DNA of 64,000 nt from Sinonovacula constricta (Eukaryota; Mollusca; Bivalvia; Cardiida; Solecurtidae). Positions 1-11,277 of this stretch are shown here, piece after piece. A program made the translations under genes and the position numbers. The stretch is taken from assembly GCA_007844125.1 (NCBI GenBank), contig CM017561.1, positions 20,691,723 through 20,755,722 of the forward strand, given 5' to 3'. How positions within the stretch are numbered: the first letter of the stretch is position 1; each line of letters begins with the position of its first letter. The notes below the pieces were generated by a model, which had not been told where the DNA came from, did not search any database, and saw only the letters and a program-made list of their open reading frames with translations.

Positions 1-3000
1 GATATCATAAAATGTTTGTGCTTAATACCCAGACGAGATTTGAAGTGTTCTAGGTTATTTTTCACTTGACTCATAAACAGTTTATGTGTTTAAGATGCCG
101 TTGATTTGCTTCCCTAGAAACTCAGTGAGATGTTGTCAATATGAAACAATGTTACTATGATTCTCTAAGAAGTAAACAGTAAACACATATACAATTTCAT
201 TTATAGTTCATATATAGAAAGATATTGTAGCCATTGTGTTTTCTTCTTCAAACTCGATTGTAATTCGGGAATGTAGTTATGGGTTTGACTTGTATTATGC
301 TATGGTTGCTAATTAGTGTATTTGCTTCGGGCAATATAATTTAAAGAGCATTAACAATTTCGGCTGTATGACGAACCATTTAATTTTATTGCCCGATTTG
401 CAGTAATAGACACATCATTTTACATTTGGAGTGCTCATATATTCATACGCTACATGCTAGAGCCTATTGTCTACTAAAAATGTAGAGATTTGAAACACTT
501 AGTATATTGTCATATTATATAAGGGAGACAAACCATCAATTATGACAAAACTTTGACTAATAATAAAACTTTGGGGCTAATAAGATTTTATTGAAAATTT
601 CATACAGAAAACAGTTTGTGGAAAATAAGATTAGATCATATGAACACGCCAGCACTGTATTCAAGCTAAATGTAAAAATGATAAAGAAACACAACACATA
701 ATGAGCGGAAAAACACATACATTAAACGACAATTAGGTAAAACGACCAACTGGGGTCCTTGAATCAAGTTTAAGTAAGCCACATCCCCGTATTTATGGAA
801 TCAATTATCTCACACTGGCAATAAAAGTTAATAAAAGAACATCAACAAAATATTTATCTGCATTAGGAGTTTATGAACGAGCACACTTTGGAAAAGCAAT
901 TTATTTTACCTAAACTGAACTTTTTTGTTTCTAGGTTTGCTAGAAGAACGTGAATTTCAATTTATTTTTAACACATTCGTACAAGTGAGATATTTGTAAA
1001 AGACTAATATTTTATTTTAAAACTAAAACAGTACATTCGCATAGTTTCATATGTAGTTTTTTAAAAGGTTCAATACATTAGTTTTATTGATACATGTACA
1101 CAACATTATTTATAAAATACAACATATATTATACATTTCCCAAAACTGTATGCATAATTCATGATTATGTTCTGTTTAAAAGCAACACATTAAAACCAAG
1201 TTTTACAGTATCAGTATAAGTCATGCATATGAATTTAGATTATGTTTAGGTAAAGTGGCTTGTGAATACATTAAAGTAATTTATGTATCCTTTGAATTTA
1301 ACATACAGTTGATAACAAGATTAGCATTTAACAATACAGTCGTTGACGTACAGTTGCTGTCTAAACAGAGTGTCAATATACAATCATGTGTAAATACTAT
1401 TACACATTTTTTTAATTATTTGAAATACACTTAATCTAAAGAATTTCACTTTCCTTACCTACGCTTAGTTTCATAGAAGTATTGCCATAGTATTTACATA
1501 TGCAAGAGAACAATGCAGATGTTTTACATTTACTTGACACATTTTCCTAAAAGCTGTTGTTGAACCGCACTTTAAAGAAAGCCAACAAGGAATATTATTT
1601 TGAACATAGTTTATAAGGGACAAGTAAAATTTACAGTATATCTTTATCTTTTAAATGCATTGTCATACTTCTGCTAGAAATAATCCAACTACGTTCATCT
1701 ATATTAAATTGGATAGGCAACGAAAATATGTTACAAACTTTAATGATGTACTTGATTGTTATCTTGACATTACATTATTCTTACAGTTAAAGAATAAATA
1801 AAAATGAATACCTCGCAAAGTAGTTTCTCTCCATATTTAGTTTTGCTTTGTCTAAAATAAGTTTATAACATTGGTCATTCCACGTTTAACTCAATTGAAA
1901 ACACCCACAAAAACTGTGTTGCTGTGCGGAAATATACATGTAAAAGAAACAGTGTTACACGCTGATACACCTCACACTTACGTACCTTATTTCTAAATCT
2001 CATTGTTCATATAAGTATCTATTTTACTGACGAGACATAAAAAGAAACGTTTTTTTTTTAAATTAAACTTTAACTAACAAAGCACACATGGTTTTAAAAA
2101 CAGTGTACTTCAATAGTTAAGTCATGGCAACAAACACAAACACAGAAAATAAAAATATTATTTAAAAAACAGAAAAACGATATTCACATCAGCTGTACCA
2201 AACATGCAATTATTTTACCATTAACATTCAGCTGAATATCCGTGATCGAATATATAACAGCAGAACAATTTACTTTAATATTTCTGTCTGATACACCACT
2301 GAGACTTTACTGAAAATAGTATAGAGTCTGTGGCTTCACTACGAAAGTGGAGATGTGTCTGAGATACAGATTCCTTTCAGATAATTGCCTTGTGTAACAA
2401 TGAACTAAGAACAGATTGTGATATAACTTTGATTTGAGATAATCGACTGACATGGTGTGATTGTAATACAAAACTGTTAAATTTAGGATGTACATGTTAA
2501 ACATAAGAAATAGATTTTTAAGATTCTTACATGTAGCTATCTTCGTTAATTTGTTAAACCTTATACATTTGTGTTATATCAGATTTGGTAATATTATTTC
2601 CATGGGAATGGAGCTGTTATGAAATAAATGTTCTGTAATACTAATAATAATAATGAGTACGCGATTGTGGGGAATAATTGTCTCTCCCACAAGCAATCTA
2701 AGACGATTATAACCAGTTATAATTGCAACCCTAATTCTTAATTAAATATAGTTTTATCGACATATGCTCTTTTTGTATTCTCTAAACACGAAGTTAAACA
2801 TATATACACGTCCGATGCAGATGCATAGGAAAGTACAATAATTTCAGATCGGTCGACTTAATGGAGATTAGAAACAGCGTTGTGTTTTTTACGATCCATT
2901 TATTATATAACGTTTAAATCATATTCCAACATGACGAGCAATATAAATAACATGACAGAAGATTTGTACCGTGCATATTTTCTAGATAAATGTATAACAC

Positions 3001-4190
3001 ATTAATAACCACTGTGGTTTAATCACTTTATTTCATTATAAATCTTGATTCTATGTTGAAATAATACAATTTCAATTAAATTGCCTTCACGCTGACGAAT
3101 TAGACTCTAGTATACACAATTATTACCTCGTAATTTCTTGCTAAAATGACATGTGTTAGGTTATGTATTATTATTTATTTATTTTTATAGAAATATGGCT
3201 TCACCTCATATTACTTCCATCATGACAAAGGAAGTAATTCATCAATGAACGTGTAATTAAATAAACCGCCGTATCCATTTTACTATTAGCAGTGCAGTAA
3301 AATGTGTTAGAATGGAGGAGGATTTTGATTTTGCGCCCCAACGGCTTGTGTAGTTAGATATCTGAGCATCTGACACCTTGCATGCATTAATCTTCGATAT
3401 AGGACAAAATATAAAAATATATTCTTAGAAATAGTTTAAAACAAAATAGCATCAATGTCATGTATTCCCCAAACGACGTTACGCAAGTTGGCGCACAATC
3501 CGGTAAGAAATACATGTTACTTGACAAATCTTGACTTTAATTGGTAAAAGATACATTAACGTAGATTATGCACAATTACCAGTTGGTACATGAAAAAGTA
3601 TGTGACGAAGATAAAACATTTAAATACACATACGAGGGTGAACAAAATGCAGCTTTAATGTAATAATGCACTTATAATGTTACTTAATCTAATTTTGATA
3701 TCTTCAAGTAGAAAATAAAGGTGAACTATGTATATTAAACACGTAGTATATGAAAGGTATTGAATGAAGATGAAGTGATTACACTTTTTTTCTTTTGCTT
3801 TTAAAAGTGAAAAGACGATTGAAGAAGAATGTCGAAGAAGATGTGACAGAAAGCGTACACAAAGTAAAAGGTATTAGAGATTTATTTAAAGGCGAAAATG
3901 TCAAAATGTAAATCGTCAAATTAAAAGAAAATTGCGCGCCGTATTACTAACTGCTTATCGTTTGCGAAAAAAAGTATGCAAAATCAATCACTTGTCAATG
4001 TCTAGTGTAAAAAGTATTGTTTTATTTATGTACAGAGATTGCGTGACTTAGTCTTTATTACCCGTCCGAGATAAATCTCACCACTCTGCTAGCACAGTCG
4101 ACATAACATATTAATTTCTCTGTCATTCCAGTGTTTGAAATCCTATTATTAAAAGTAATGATTAATTAGACATCCGTACCAAATAAGACA
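1..4190 (+). repeat. Copy C: old diverged paralogue of the middle of the 16-kb duplicated segment
   Basis: Reading along the plus strand, this stretch keeps the order of short matches seen at about 27.9-33.1 kb and 48.5-53.8 kb. Examples are ATTATGCTATG near 293 against 28121, TTGTTTCTAGGTTT near 928 against 30019, ACACATGGTTTTA near 2085 against 31387, TGTGTAACAATGA near 2392 against 31711, and GATCCATTTATT near 2892 against 32199. Matches are interrupted by many substitutions and small indels, so C is far older than the 18.7-55.8 kb tandem pair. Homology is clear to about 4190 and may continue weakly to about 4640. It begins at the window edge, so the true left end lies outside. No reading frame is conserved among the three copies. 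Confidence 0.85.
3051..3292 (+). repeat. Left arm of a 245-bp inverted duplication
   Basis: This segment, from CTATG to ATTAGCAG, is the reverse complement of 4784-5030 at about 90% identity by eye. Shared blocks include CACGCTGACGAATTAGACTC, GACATGTGTTAG and CCGCCGTATCC. The equivalent place in the two recent paralogues (near 32360 and 53100) goes directly from the upstream flank to TATTACTAACAGTACAG, so most of this arm is an insertion in copy C. I see no terminal inverted repeats inside the arm itself. Confidence 0.85.
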
Positions 4191-4751
4191 TGCAATTATA
4201 GAGTCGCCTATGTGTAATTCCCGCCCACTGACTGCTTTGCCCTTTCACCGCGTGTCTGGTGTCTTCTTCCAAAAGAGGTGAATGTCACTATAACGATCAT
4301 AATTGGTCCCCGCGCTGTATTTAAAAATAAGAATACACCAATTTCTTGTTACTTTAAGCATTCACCGAACCATTTCATGAACTGTATAATTCGTTTGTAA
4401 TTGTTTGTGTGTGTGTTTGTCAGTAAGGTCAATGGCTTTTTTGTAATTAACGTTTACATTAAGTGTGTTCTTTTTATTAAGTAGATTTTAAGAGTAGAAC
4501 TCGACAGTGTATATTTGTCACTAGCTGTTCTATTTCGAAAGAATATCAAATCATGTATTCGGGAAATGCGCATTTATTGACCAAAAACTACGTTACTAGG
4601 ACAGCAATTGAAAAAAAAATCCTCTAACATGATTTGAGTTTCGTTTGGAAGCTTAAGGGCTTTGGAAAACAAAATGATAAAAGTGTCATTTCTGTCAATG
4701 CAAATTTTCGATTATTTCCAATTGTTTTATACAAATTGTTATCGTGAGCTT

Positions 4752-4778
4752 AAACAAATTGCTGCAATTAATCTAAAT
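4752..4778 (+). repeat. 27-bp direct repeat, left of inverted arm
   Basis: Begins AAACAAATTGCTGC and ends ATCTAAAT. It is identical over 27 bases to 5031-5057 and lies 5 bp before the inverted arm. It could be a long target-site duplication or a trace of replication-based repair. Confidence 0.8.
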
Positions 4779-4783
4779 AATAA

Positions 4784-5030
4784 CTGCTAATAATAAAATG
4801 GATACGGCGGTTTATTTAATTACACGTTCATTGATGATTTACTTCCTTTGTCATGATGGAAGTAATATGAGGTGAAGTCATATTTTAACTTCTATGAAAT
4901 AAATTTATAATAATACATAATCTAACACATGTCATTTTAGCAAGAAATTACTAGGTAATAATTGCGTGTACTAGAGTCTAATTCGTCAGCGTGAAAGCAA
5001 TTTAATTGAAATTATATTATTTTATCATAG
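4784..5030 (-). repeat. Right arm of the inverted duplication
   Basis: Reverse complement of 3051-3292. The copy ends with the same TATTAGCAG-like bases which, at the left locus, look like ancestral flank shared with the recent paralogues. That suggests the right arm was copied from the left one. It sits between two 27-bp direct repeats (4752-4778 and 5031-5057) and abuts the second exactly. A transcript across 3051-5030 could fold into a stem of about 245 bp with a 1.5-kb loop. Confidence 0.85.
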
Positions 5031-5057
5031 AAACAAATTGCTGCAATTAATCTAAAT
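5031..5057 (+). repeat. 27-bp direct repeat, right of inverted arm
   Basis: Second identical copy of the 27 bases at 4752-4778, immediately after the last base of the inverted arm. Confidence 0.8.
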
Positions 5058-5952
5058 TAGTTATAGTTCTTTGACGTCTATCATTTAACTACATGTACTA
5101 TTCAGCGAAGAAATGGAATTCTAAATTAAGTATCGCATATCGTAGTCGGTGCATTGGCAGTTTAATAGTCTGACTGTGGAAGGTTCGGTGAAGAATTGTT
5201 TAAAGACGTTTAATCATTTATCTATAGAAAAATAAATAAAAATAAAAATTACAGGAAATCATTTTCTCATTAATAGTTGTTAATAGTGGTATACAGTAAT
5301 AATCTGTTGATGCAACATTTCAAGGTTGGAATAACAAATAGTTCTTGTGTGATTAACAATGCGCGTTAATTTATAAATAATGTTTCATCTCACTACAATT
5401 TGAAAATAATGCAAATACATGTCCTGTATGGAGGAGAGCGATAGACAAAGCAAGGTTTGTTTACTTCGAACATTTTAAACCAACGACCTCACATATGACA
5501 AGTAAATGCTTTTCGTAAATATTGTTCTTTTATCTATATATTTAGCAGAATATCTCGGAAGTAATGTGCAAAGCGTTACTTTGTAACAGTTTGCCATAAC
5601 AAGTTTCGATTGTGAAAGGTATACGGACAAAAATGTTGAAGTATTACAATATTTAATATAGTACAAGATTTAATTAATAATAAAAAATATGGCGAAGTCC
5701 AGTGAAGTTCGACTGAACTTTGATGCAAGTCAGTTTTCTTTTTAATGTTCTTTTATTTGTGCAATATGACCAACTAATTGACAATAATTTAAACTGTGAT
5801 GATGTTTCGTATGACTTAAAACAATAACACTCAAAGTACTTTAAGTAAGGACAAAAAAAACACATTATAATTCATTCGTATACATGGAGTTCAATGTTAT
5901 TTGGCGAAAATCACATACGTATACAGGTAGGTACACATTACTTTTTAGCATG
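5058..5952. other. AT-rich stretch, nothing recognised
   Basis: No repeat match elsewhere in the window and no convincing reading frame. The small open frames near 5.5-5.9 kb on the minus strand are low-complexity and lack protein-like composition. Confidence 0.5.
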
Positions 5953-6155
5953 TAAAGGTAAATAAGAAAAGGTCCTATCAAAAATTTCACAGATATTTAA
6001 ATTTTATCTACCTGCAGACCAAGGCAGACAAGGTAAATGTAAATGTGACAAAAAACACAGAGACGAGACATAACACACAAAAAGAAAAACCATCAGTTAC
6101 CGCCTTGAAACGGTCAGTCGGCAAAAGGGTCAACTGGGGTCTGATATTTAAATGT
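5953..6155 (-). repeat. Hairpin-core dispersed repeat, subfamily I, minus copy
   Basis: On the minus strand the copy runs from CCAGTTGACCC through the core GCCGACTGACCG, TTTCAAGGCGGTAACTGATGG, a tail with TGTTATGTCTCGTCTCTGTG, and ends GGACCTTTTCTTATTTACC. The same order of blocks occurs at 9775-9992 and 14755-14957 on the plus strand. The subfamily is defined by the TTTTCTTATTTACC end. The core can form a hairpin, with a G:U pair in the stem if transcribed. Its class is unknown. Confidence 0.8.
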
Positions 6156-7059
6156 TTTAAGGCAACGTAATAAAATGCTCAAAACTATTGATAGAAAGAA
6201 GTTCCGAAGATTATTAAATGGCAGCCACATAAAGTTACGTTGGGATTAAACGATGGCAGTGTCCATTTCCTTTCGTATTTATGGTTTTAAATAATGGTAA
6301 TTCAAAATTTCGCAGAACGCATGTATATAGTAAATAAGAGGAAATAAGCCAAGGAATACTTCAAAGCAATACGCGTCTACCTTACAAGGAAAATTAAGTT
6401 TCTCTGAAAACAACTACAATTGTAATTTCAAGTACATGTTTTCCCGTTTATTCAATTAAATATTTTATGTACAATAACACAAATCTGTAGCAGTCTGATG
6501 AGTTTTCCCCAATATTTATCAAAATGTTTAGTCAATATATAGATATTGGAATTTAGCATCGAACAGTTTGATAAAGTGTTCAATGGTATGATCAGCCGGT
6601 CTGAGAAAGAAAACTATTAGTTCTACAGTTCAGACATTTTTTTTCTACAGTACAAGGTTTTGATTCTAGTTTTCGAAAAACAAATGCATCGTACTATCTA
6701 GGGTCATAAACTCTAATTTATTCTTGACCAAGTTTCCATGAAATGTAATGAAGGCAGACGTTGTAAATCAATAATTCACACACGTGTGTCGTAAGATGTT
6801 GATAACTTGTTTCTGGATAAATGAAGATAAGACGTAGACCTTTAAAGAAAAAAAAATAAAGAGGAAAAAGTAAATTTGTCAGCCAATGCACGTTGCAAAA
6901 GCGGTACAGGGAACAGTAGAAAAAAAATCCACTAAATAAACAAAATAAAATATTCCGGTCAGTTTAAGATGTGCTTAATAGAGTTTATGGTTTATGTTCA
7001 GTCAATTTTCCATTTGCATAAACCCAAGTGATTATAGTGTGTATAGGTACTATCGAATA
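6156..7059. other. AT-rich stretch, nothing recognised
   Basis: No supported gene, RNA or repeat. Short A-runs occur near 6850 and 6920. Confidence 0.5.
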
Positions 7060-7205
7060 AACCGGACCTGGTAGCACAAATGGTTGAGCGTCGGCTTCAG
7101 GTACGGGAGGCCCAGGGTTCGATCCCTGGCCGCGACAAACCATAGTCCTTAAAAAGGTATTGGTATAGCTCCCTTGATGGACACAAACAACAAACAAAAA
7201 ACATA
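7060..7205 (+). mobile_element. tRNA-derived SINE, short body
   Basis: The head carries a tRNA-like A box (GTAGCACAAATGGTTGAGCG, 7071-7090) and a good B box (GGTTCGATCC, 7116-7125), spaced as in a Pol III internal promoter. After CCGCGACAAACCA comes a short body (AGTCCTTAAAAAGGTATTGG, TATAGCTCCCTTG) and an ACAAACAACAAACAAAAAA tail. The head and body match the SINE at 18761-19050, but the central domain seen there is missing, so this copy is internally shortened. I found no clear target-site duplication. It is a SINE and not a functional tRNA gene, because no cloverleaf acceptor stem closes around it. Confidence 0.8.
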
Positions 7206-7402
7206 CAAATGTTTTGCATTAAATGGTAGTCCGCAGCTGTAGCTAGAATTGTTATCATCGTTGAGTATTTCTATTTTGCAGCCCTGAAAATATGACACGA
7301 AAGACAAATCTGCAGTCATTTTTCATTGATTTTTACCTATCACTTGCAAAATCAATCACTCACTTCTTCTCTAGATGTTATATCGGATACTGTTTGCAGC
7401 CA

Positions 7403-7735
7403 TTATTTACGTTTACCTGACGTATTGTTTGTCATATCAATACGCAGTGAACCAGGCAGACATCTCTTGAGCTTCCCACCGGCTAGGTTTAAATCAAGGC
7501 ATACATCGCCTATTTTACGCGCTAAATGTCTGTAATCCCTCGGGAAATAGCTGAAATCAAGTGTTAACATATTTAGCAGTCCTCCTGGTGCCTCCCTATG
7601 GCTACATAACGCAGTTCTAGAAGTCTTTTTGATGTCAAGGCTTAAAAAAAGTGCATTGGAGAATCGAGAAGTTATCTGTATATGTGAGTCGTTACTTGTA
7701 CCTGTGTTTTGCTGCCTGAATGAATATATGGCCAT
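7403..7735 (-). other. 110-codon open frame, possible isolated exon
   Basis: On the minus strand an ATG at 7735 opens 110 codons whose second half has protein-like composition (residues 49-105 include the stretches GGLLNMLTLDFSYFPRDYR and KIGDVCLDLNLAGGKLKR). The local GC content is higher than that of the flanks. A T-rich tract ending TTTTTTTAAG could be a 3' splice site near 7650, and CAG|GTAAAC near 7423 could be a 5' splice site. I do not recognise the family, and no neighbouring exon is visible. It may be a lone exon, an exon relic or chance. Confidence 0.25.
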
Positions 7736-8114
7736 TAGTTATAATTGCTATACGTTTACTACTCAAATTTTATAATATTGTGATAATGTACACACATTAT
7801 AAATTATGATATTAATGAAGCTTGTCCTCTGCTTTTAAGAAATATCGGAGTCGTTTTTTACCTTTATGCATTTCGAGTTTTAATATACTCATCCTGGACA
7901 ATATAAAAAGCTTTGACAAAAACTGTCCATTTCCCCCTTTTTGCTGACTTTACGCGGCAGATATAGTGATTCGAGGCATATTCGTCCCATACTGTACGTG
8001 TTCTAAAATCACTTGCATATAGGGACTACATGGTTGGAAGAATTAGAAATCTTATAGAAATTAGCATTTAGTGTGTGTTTTATTTTCGATTTAAGTATGT
8101 TATATTAAGTTACA

Positions 8115-8245
8115 ATAGTGTGTGTACGCGCGGGCGCCCGCGCGCATGTGTGTATGTCTGAGCGCGTGCGTGTGTGTATGTCTGAGCGCGTGCGTGCGTG
8201 TGTGTGCTGGTTTGTGAGTGTGTGTCTGCGGATAAGTATGTCTTT
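8115..8245 (+). repeat. GT/GC-rich alternating tract with 18-bp palindrome
   Basis: Alternating purine-pyrimidine sequence, first GC-rich then GT-rich. The 18 bases 8127-8144 (CGCGCGGGCGCCCGCGCG) are a perfect palindrome. A 22-bp unit starting TGTGTATGTCTGAGCGCG is repeated from 8149. It contrasts strongly with the AT-rich flanks and is a likely Z-DNA or cruciform former. Confidence 0.85.
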
Positions 8246-8642
8246 GTGTGTGTCATGTATTTAGACGTCGCACAAGACAAGCGTATTTATTATAAATTTT
8301 GGTTAAGACACAATCCTGCATTTCGTATCGTCAAGTAGGTCAAACTTCTGGTGCATATAGATACGCTGACCTGATAATTAATGGATAAACACGCAATCAG
8401 TTTCAATTGAATTGCTGCAGGTATATATGTGCAAGAAAAATAATCCGGGAACGTTCTTGATGCGTTCTGTCCGAACAGTGCCTTCGCCAAGGTATTTACT
8501 CGGAATAAAATTATTAACGATTCAAAACACTGACGATTCGCCACATACGCCCACCTATACATTTACTTTCTAACGATCTGCGTCGTTTGAAATGTCGAGT
8601 CAAGACGAGTGTTCATTTATCATATGAAATCCCTTTAAAGTC

Positions 8643-8708
8643 GTTATGGTTTTGTTTGTTAGTTGTTTGTTTGTTGTTGTGTTTGTTGTTTGCAGTTGTT
8701 GTTTTTGT
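8643..8708 (+). repeat. Low-complexity GTTT/GTTGTT tract
   Basis: Imperfect runs of GTTT and GTTGTT. The small open frame that overlaps it is explained by the repeat. Confidence 0.7.
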
Positions 8709-8709
8709 G

Positions 8710-9560
8710 GGGTGGGCAAAAACCATTAGATACATAAGATACGTTCAATTCTTCTATTATATGTTATTGGTTTATGTGAAAAGAATTTTATGAAGATTAA
8801 GGACGACTTATAGCTCATGATTGTAATCAGTTGTCTTTAACCATCTCATTCATTTTGGGTAGAAAATAACATTGGGAATTTCGTTAAAAAACGTACTATG
8901 ATTAAAATTGAACTAATCAAACACTATCGGTTTGACACTATAACTGTTTCTATAAAATAAAATAATTCATCTATTCAAAATGTTTATTTCGTTTTATCAT
9001 TGATAAAGGCGATTTCATAAAACATTTTACTTTTTAAATATCTCAAGCTTATCACTGTTTCTACGGCTGTCTGCATTAAGGAAAATATTAAAGGAAAATA
9101 TTAAACAGAACCACAAGAAAACATCAGGCAAGTAATATAATTGTAAAACGTTTTAGCTCATTTGCTTTTGACATGACATTACCGCCATTATAAATACACA
9201 AACGAATTTAACTATCCGAACATAAACGTGTACTGATTGTCCAAATTTCCCATTGGAATCTAGAGACTTAACGACATAAAAGTGATTTACAGTAGAAACA
9301 ATACACAACCTAAGGATTTTGGGAATATCGTCATTACACATTAAACTGACTTTAAATGTAAAACTGTTATTAGAAATTTCTATGGGTCATATTAAAAGAA
9401 ATCGATCTACAATAGCGATTAAGATAGATATGATCGCTAAAGTTATGAAAAACATTCGCAAAGTAAAAGGTAAAGGATAAAAACAGTTTTCTATATCTTA
9501 TAATATATCAGCGCATGGGCTGTTTTTTTTCAAACTGATCTCTCGTTAGGGATTTTTGTT
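8710..9560. other. AT-rich stretch, nothing recognised
   Basis: No gene or repeat that I can support. Confidence 0.45.
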
Positions 9561-9565
9561 TTTAC

Positions 9566-9992
9566 GTTGCCGAGGATTTTATCTACTGTACATACTGTAC
9601 ATATTTTTATAGTTTATTTTATTGCTAGTTGTAATGTATATATATATATAAGTTCATTGTATTTGTTTTAACTCCTGATGCAGGTGCTTACTATTAGTTG
9701 TTTCACTTTGACGGGATTTTGTATTTACACTGTTTATTTGCTAGAAAAACCTTCAGGAAGTGCGAGGTTGGAGCGCTCCACAAACCAGGTTTAAGCACTC
9801 CAGTTGGCCCTTTTGCCGACTGACCGTTCCAAGGCGGTAACTGATGGTTTTTCTTTATGTGTGTTATGTCTCGTCTCTGTGTTGTTGTGTTTTTTTCACA
9901 TTTGCATTTACCTTGTTTGCCTTTGTCTACTGGTAGATAAAATTCAAATATCTGTTAAAGTTTTGATAGGACCTTTTCTTATTTACCTAATC
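9566..9992 (+). repeat. Hairpin-core repeat, subfamily I, longest copy
   Basis: Blocks in order: GTTGCCGAGG (9566); ACTGTACATACTGTACAT; TATAGTTTATTTTATT; CTCCTGATGCAGGTGCTTAC; GTTTCACTTTGACGGG; AAACCTTCAGGAAGTGCGAG; the core GCCGACTGACCG with TTCCAAGGCGGTAACTGATGG; TGTTATGTCTCGTCTCTGTG; GACCTTTTCTTATTTACCT. The copy at 14567-14957 has the same layout from ACTGTACAT onward, so a full element is at least 425 bp. I see no terminal inverted repeat, poly-A tail or coding capacity, so the class (MITE, Helitron-like, SINE-like) is open. Confidence 0.8.
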
Positions 9993-9995
9993 TAG

Positions 9996-10714
9996 CCACA
10001 TCAAGGTAATATTACACGAATACATTTAACGTTTTAAAAACTATGTCCCACCTGCAAAGAACATTAATATAAAACGTGTTTGCGTGACACACTGTAATGG
10101 TCAAACCTTTAATGCATTAAACATTTATTCTAAGGCATCATTTACATACGGCAACACTCAACATCTTCATTAATCTAGTGTTCAAGCTCCACGTGAGTTC
10201 CAAATAAACATCTCCATAAATGCTGATATAAATGTTTGCATGTGATTTACAATTATATAAAATAATGAGATGCTTTGGAACAAACACCTTCGTTTTAAAG
10301 TATTAAATAAAAACGTGTCAGTTTTTTTTTTATTTAAAATGTAAAATCTCACGTTGAACTACTTTACAGTAGATAATTGATTTGACATAAAGGGAACATT
10401 TCCTTTTAATCGATTATTGTTTGGCTGTCTATACTCCCGAGCAAAATTCTTTGAAATAGCGATACCAAGTCCCAAAATTTAAATCAATTAAAGTAAGTCT
10501 GGCAAATAACATTAAATCACGTATATCCGACATTGAAAAAGAGGAAAACAAATTACCACTTTGATAAACACGTAGCACATTTCATGTTATTCTGTGGGAT
10601 GGGGTTTAATTGTATTAACGCTTTCTGACAGTATGGGGTGCCCTGAGCATGTAGGAGGCAATGACACAAGATTGACCACCATCATTCATACAAGACAAGC
10701 AAGAGTGTTCTCTC

Positions 10715-10716
<2 letters not shown>
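9996..10716. other. AT-rich stretch, nothing recognised
   Basis: No supported gene or repeat. It leads into the CT microsatellite. Confidence 0.45.
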
Positions 10717-10717
<1 letters not shown>

Positions 10718-10770
<53 letters not shown>

Positions 10771-10776
10771 TCTCTG
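10718..10776 (+). repeat. (CT)n microsatellite
   Basis: About 59 bp of CT dinucleotides with two G interruptions. A weaker TTCT/CT-rich patch follows at 10822-10846. The tract keeps several frames open and creates the artificial SLSLSL peptide seen in translation. Confidence 0.95.
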
Positions 10777-11277
10777 TTTTCTTTTATCAAATGTAGCATT
10801 CGCCATGTGTCTATCTCTATTCTTTCTTTCTCTCTCGCTCTCTGTTTTAGTCTCTTATTATATTCGTCCCATTCTCCTTTGCCTATCAAGCTAGATTTTC
10901 GAGACAAGTTTGATACCATTTCTGTCACCTCCTTAAAATTGTATTGCTCGTATTATGAGATTTATAACCAAGCGCAATATAAGCAAATTCCACTTTCTTC
11001 ACTTATACTTTCTTCTGAATATGTATTTTTATTAAATATTGATTGGGAATGGTCAGTCTTTCGTATCTTCTTAGCGGTATCCGAACAAGTCTATTTCCTA
11101 AAGGTTGATTGCCCTATGCGCTTTAGTAAATATATGCATGATATTTCAAATGTGGATGTTGATCTTGTAATATTAATTTGTTATTTCCTATATTCTATTC
11201 TGTTTATGCTATTATTTTATTTTTATTTTTTTTTGAGAAAGATATCAAAAGATATCATGCTGCCTTTATATGTGTAA

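Noticed and set aside
7071..7130. tRNA gene
   Set aside because: A and B boxes are good, but no acceptor stem closes and the sequence continues into a SINE body and A-rich tail.
10594..11277. 227-codon plus-strand open frame, longest in the window
   Set aside because: It begins at GTG, runs through the CT microsatellite (which gives SLSLSL in frame) and continues in T-rich DNA that encodes mostly hydrophobic residues. The 150 codons after the tract are longer than typical chance but show no domain or codon bias.
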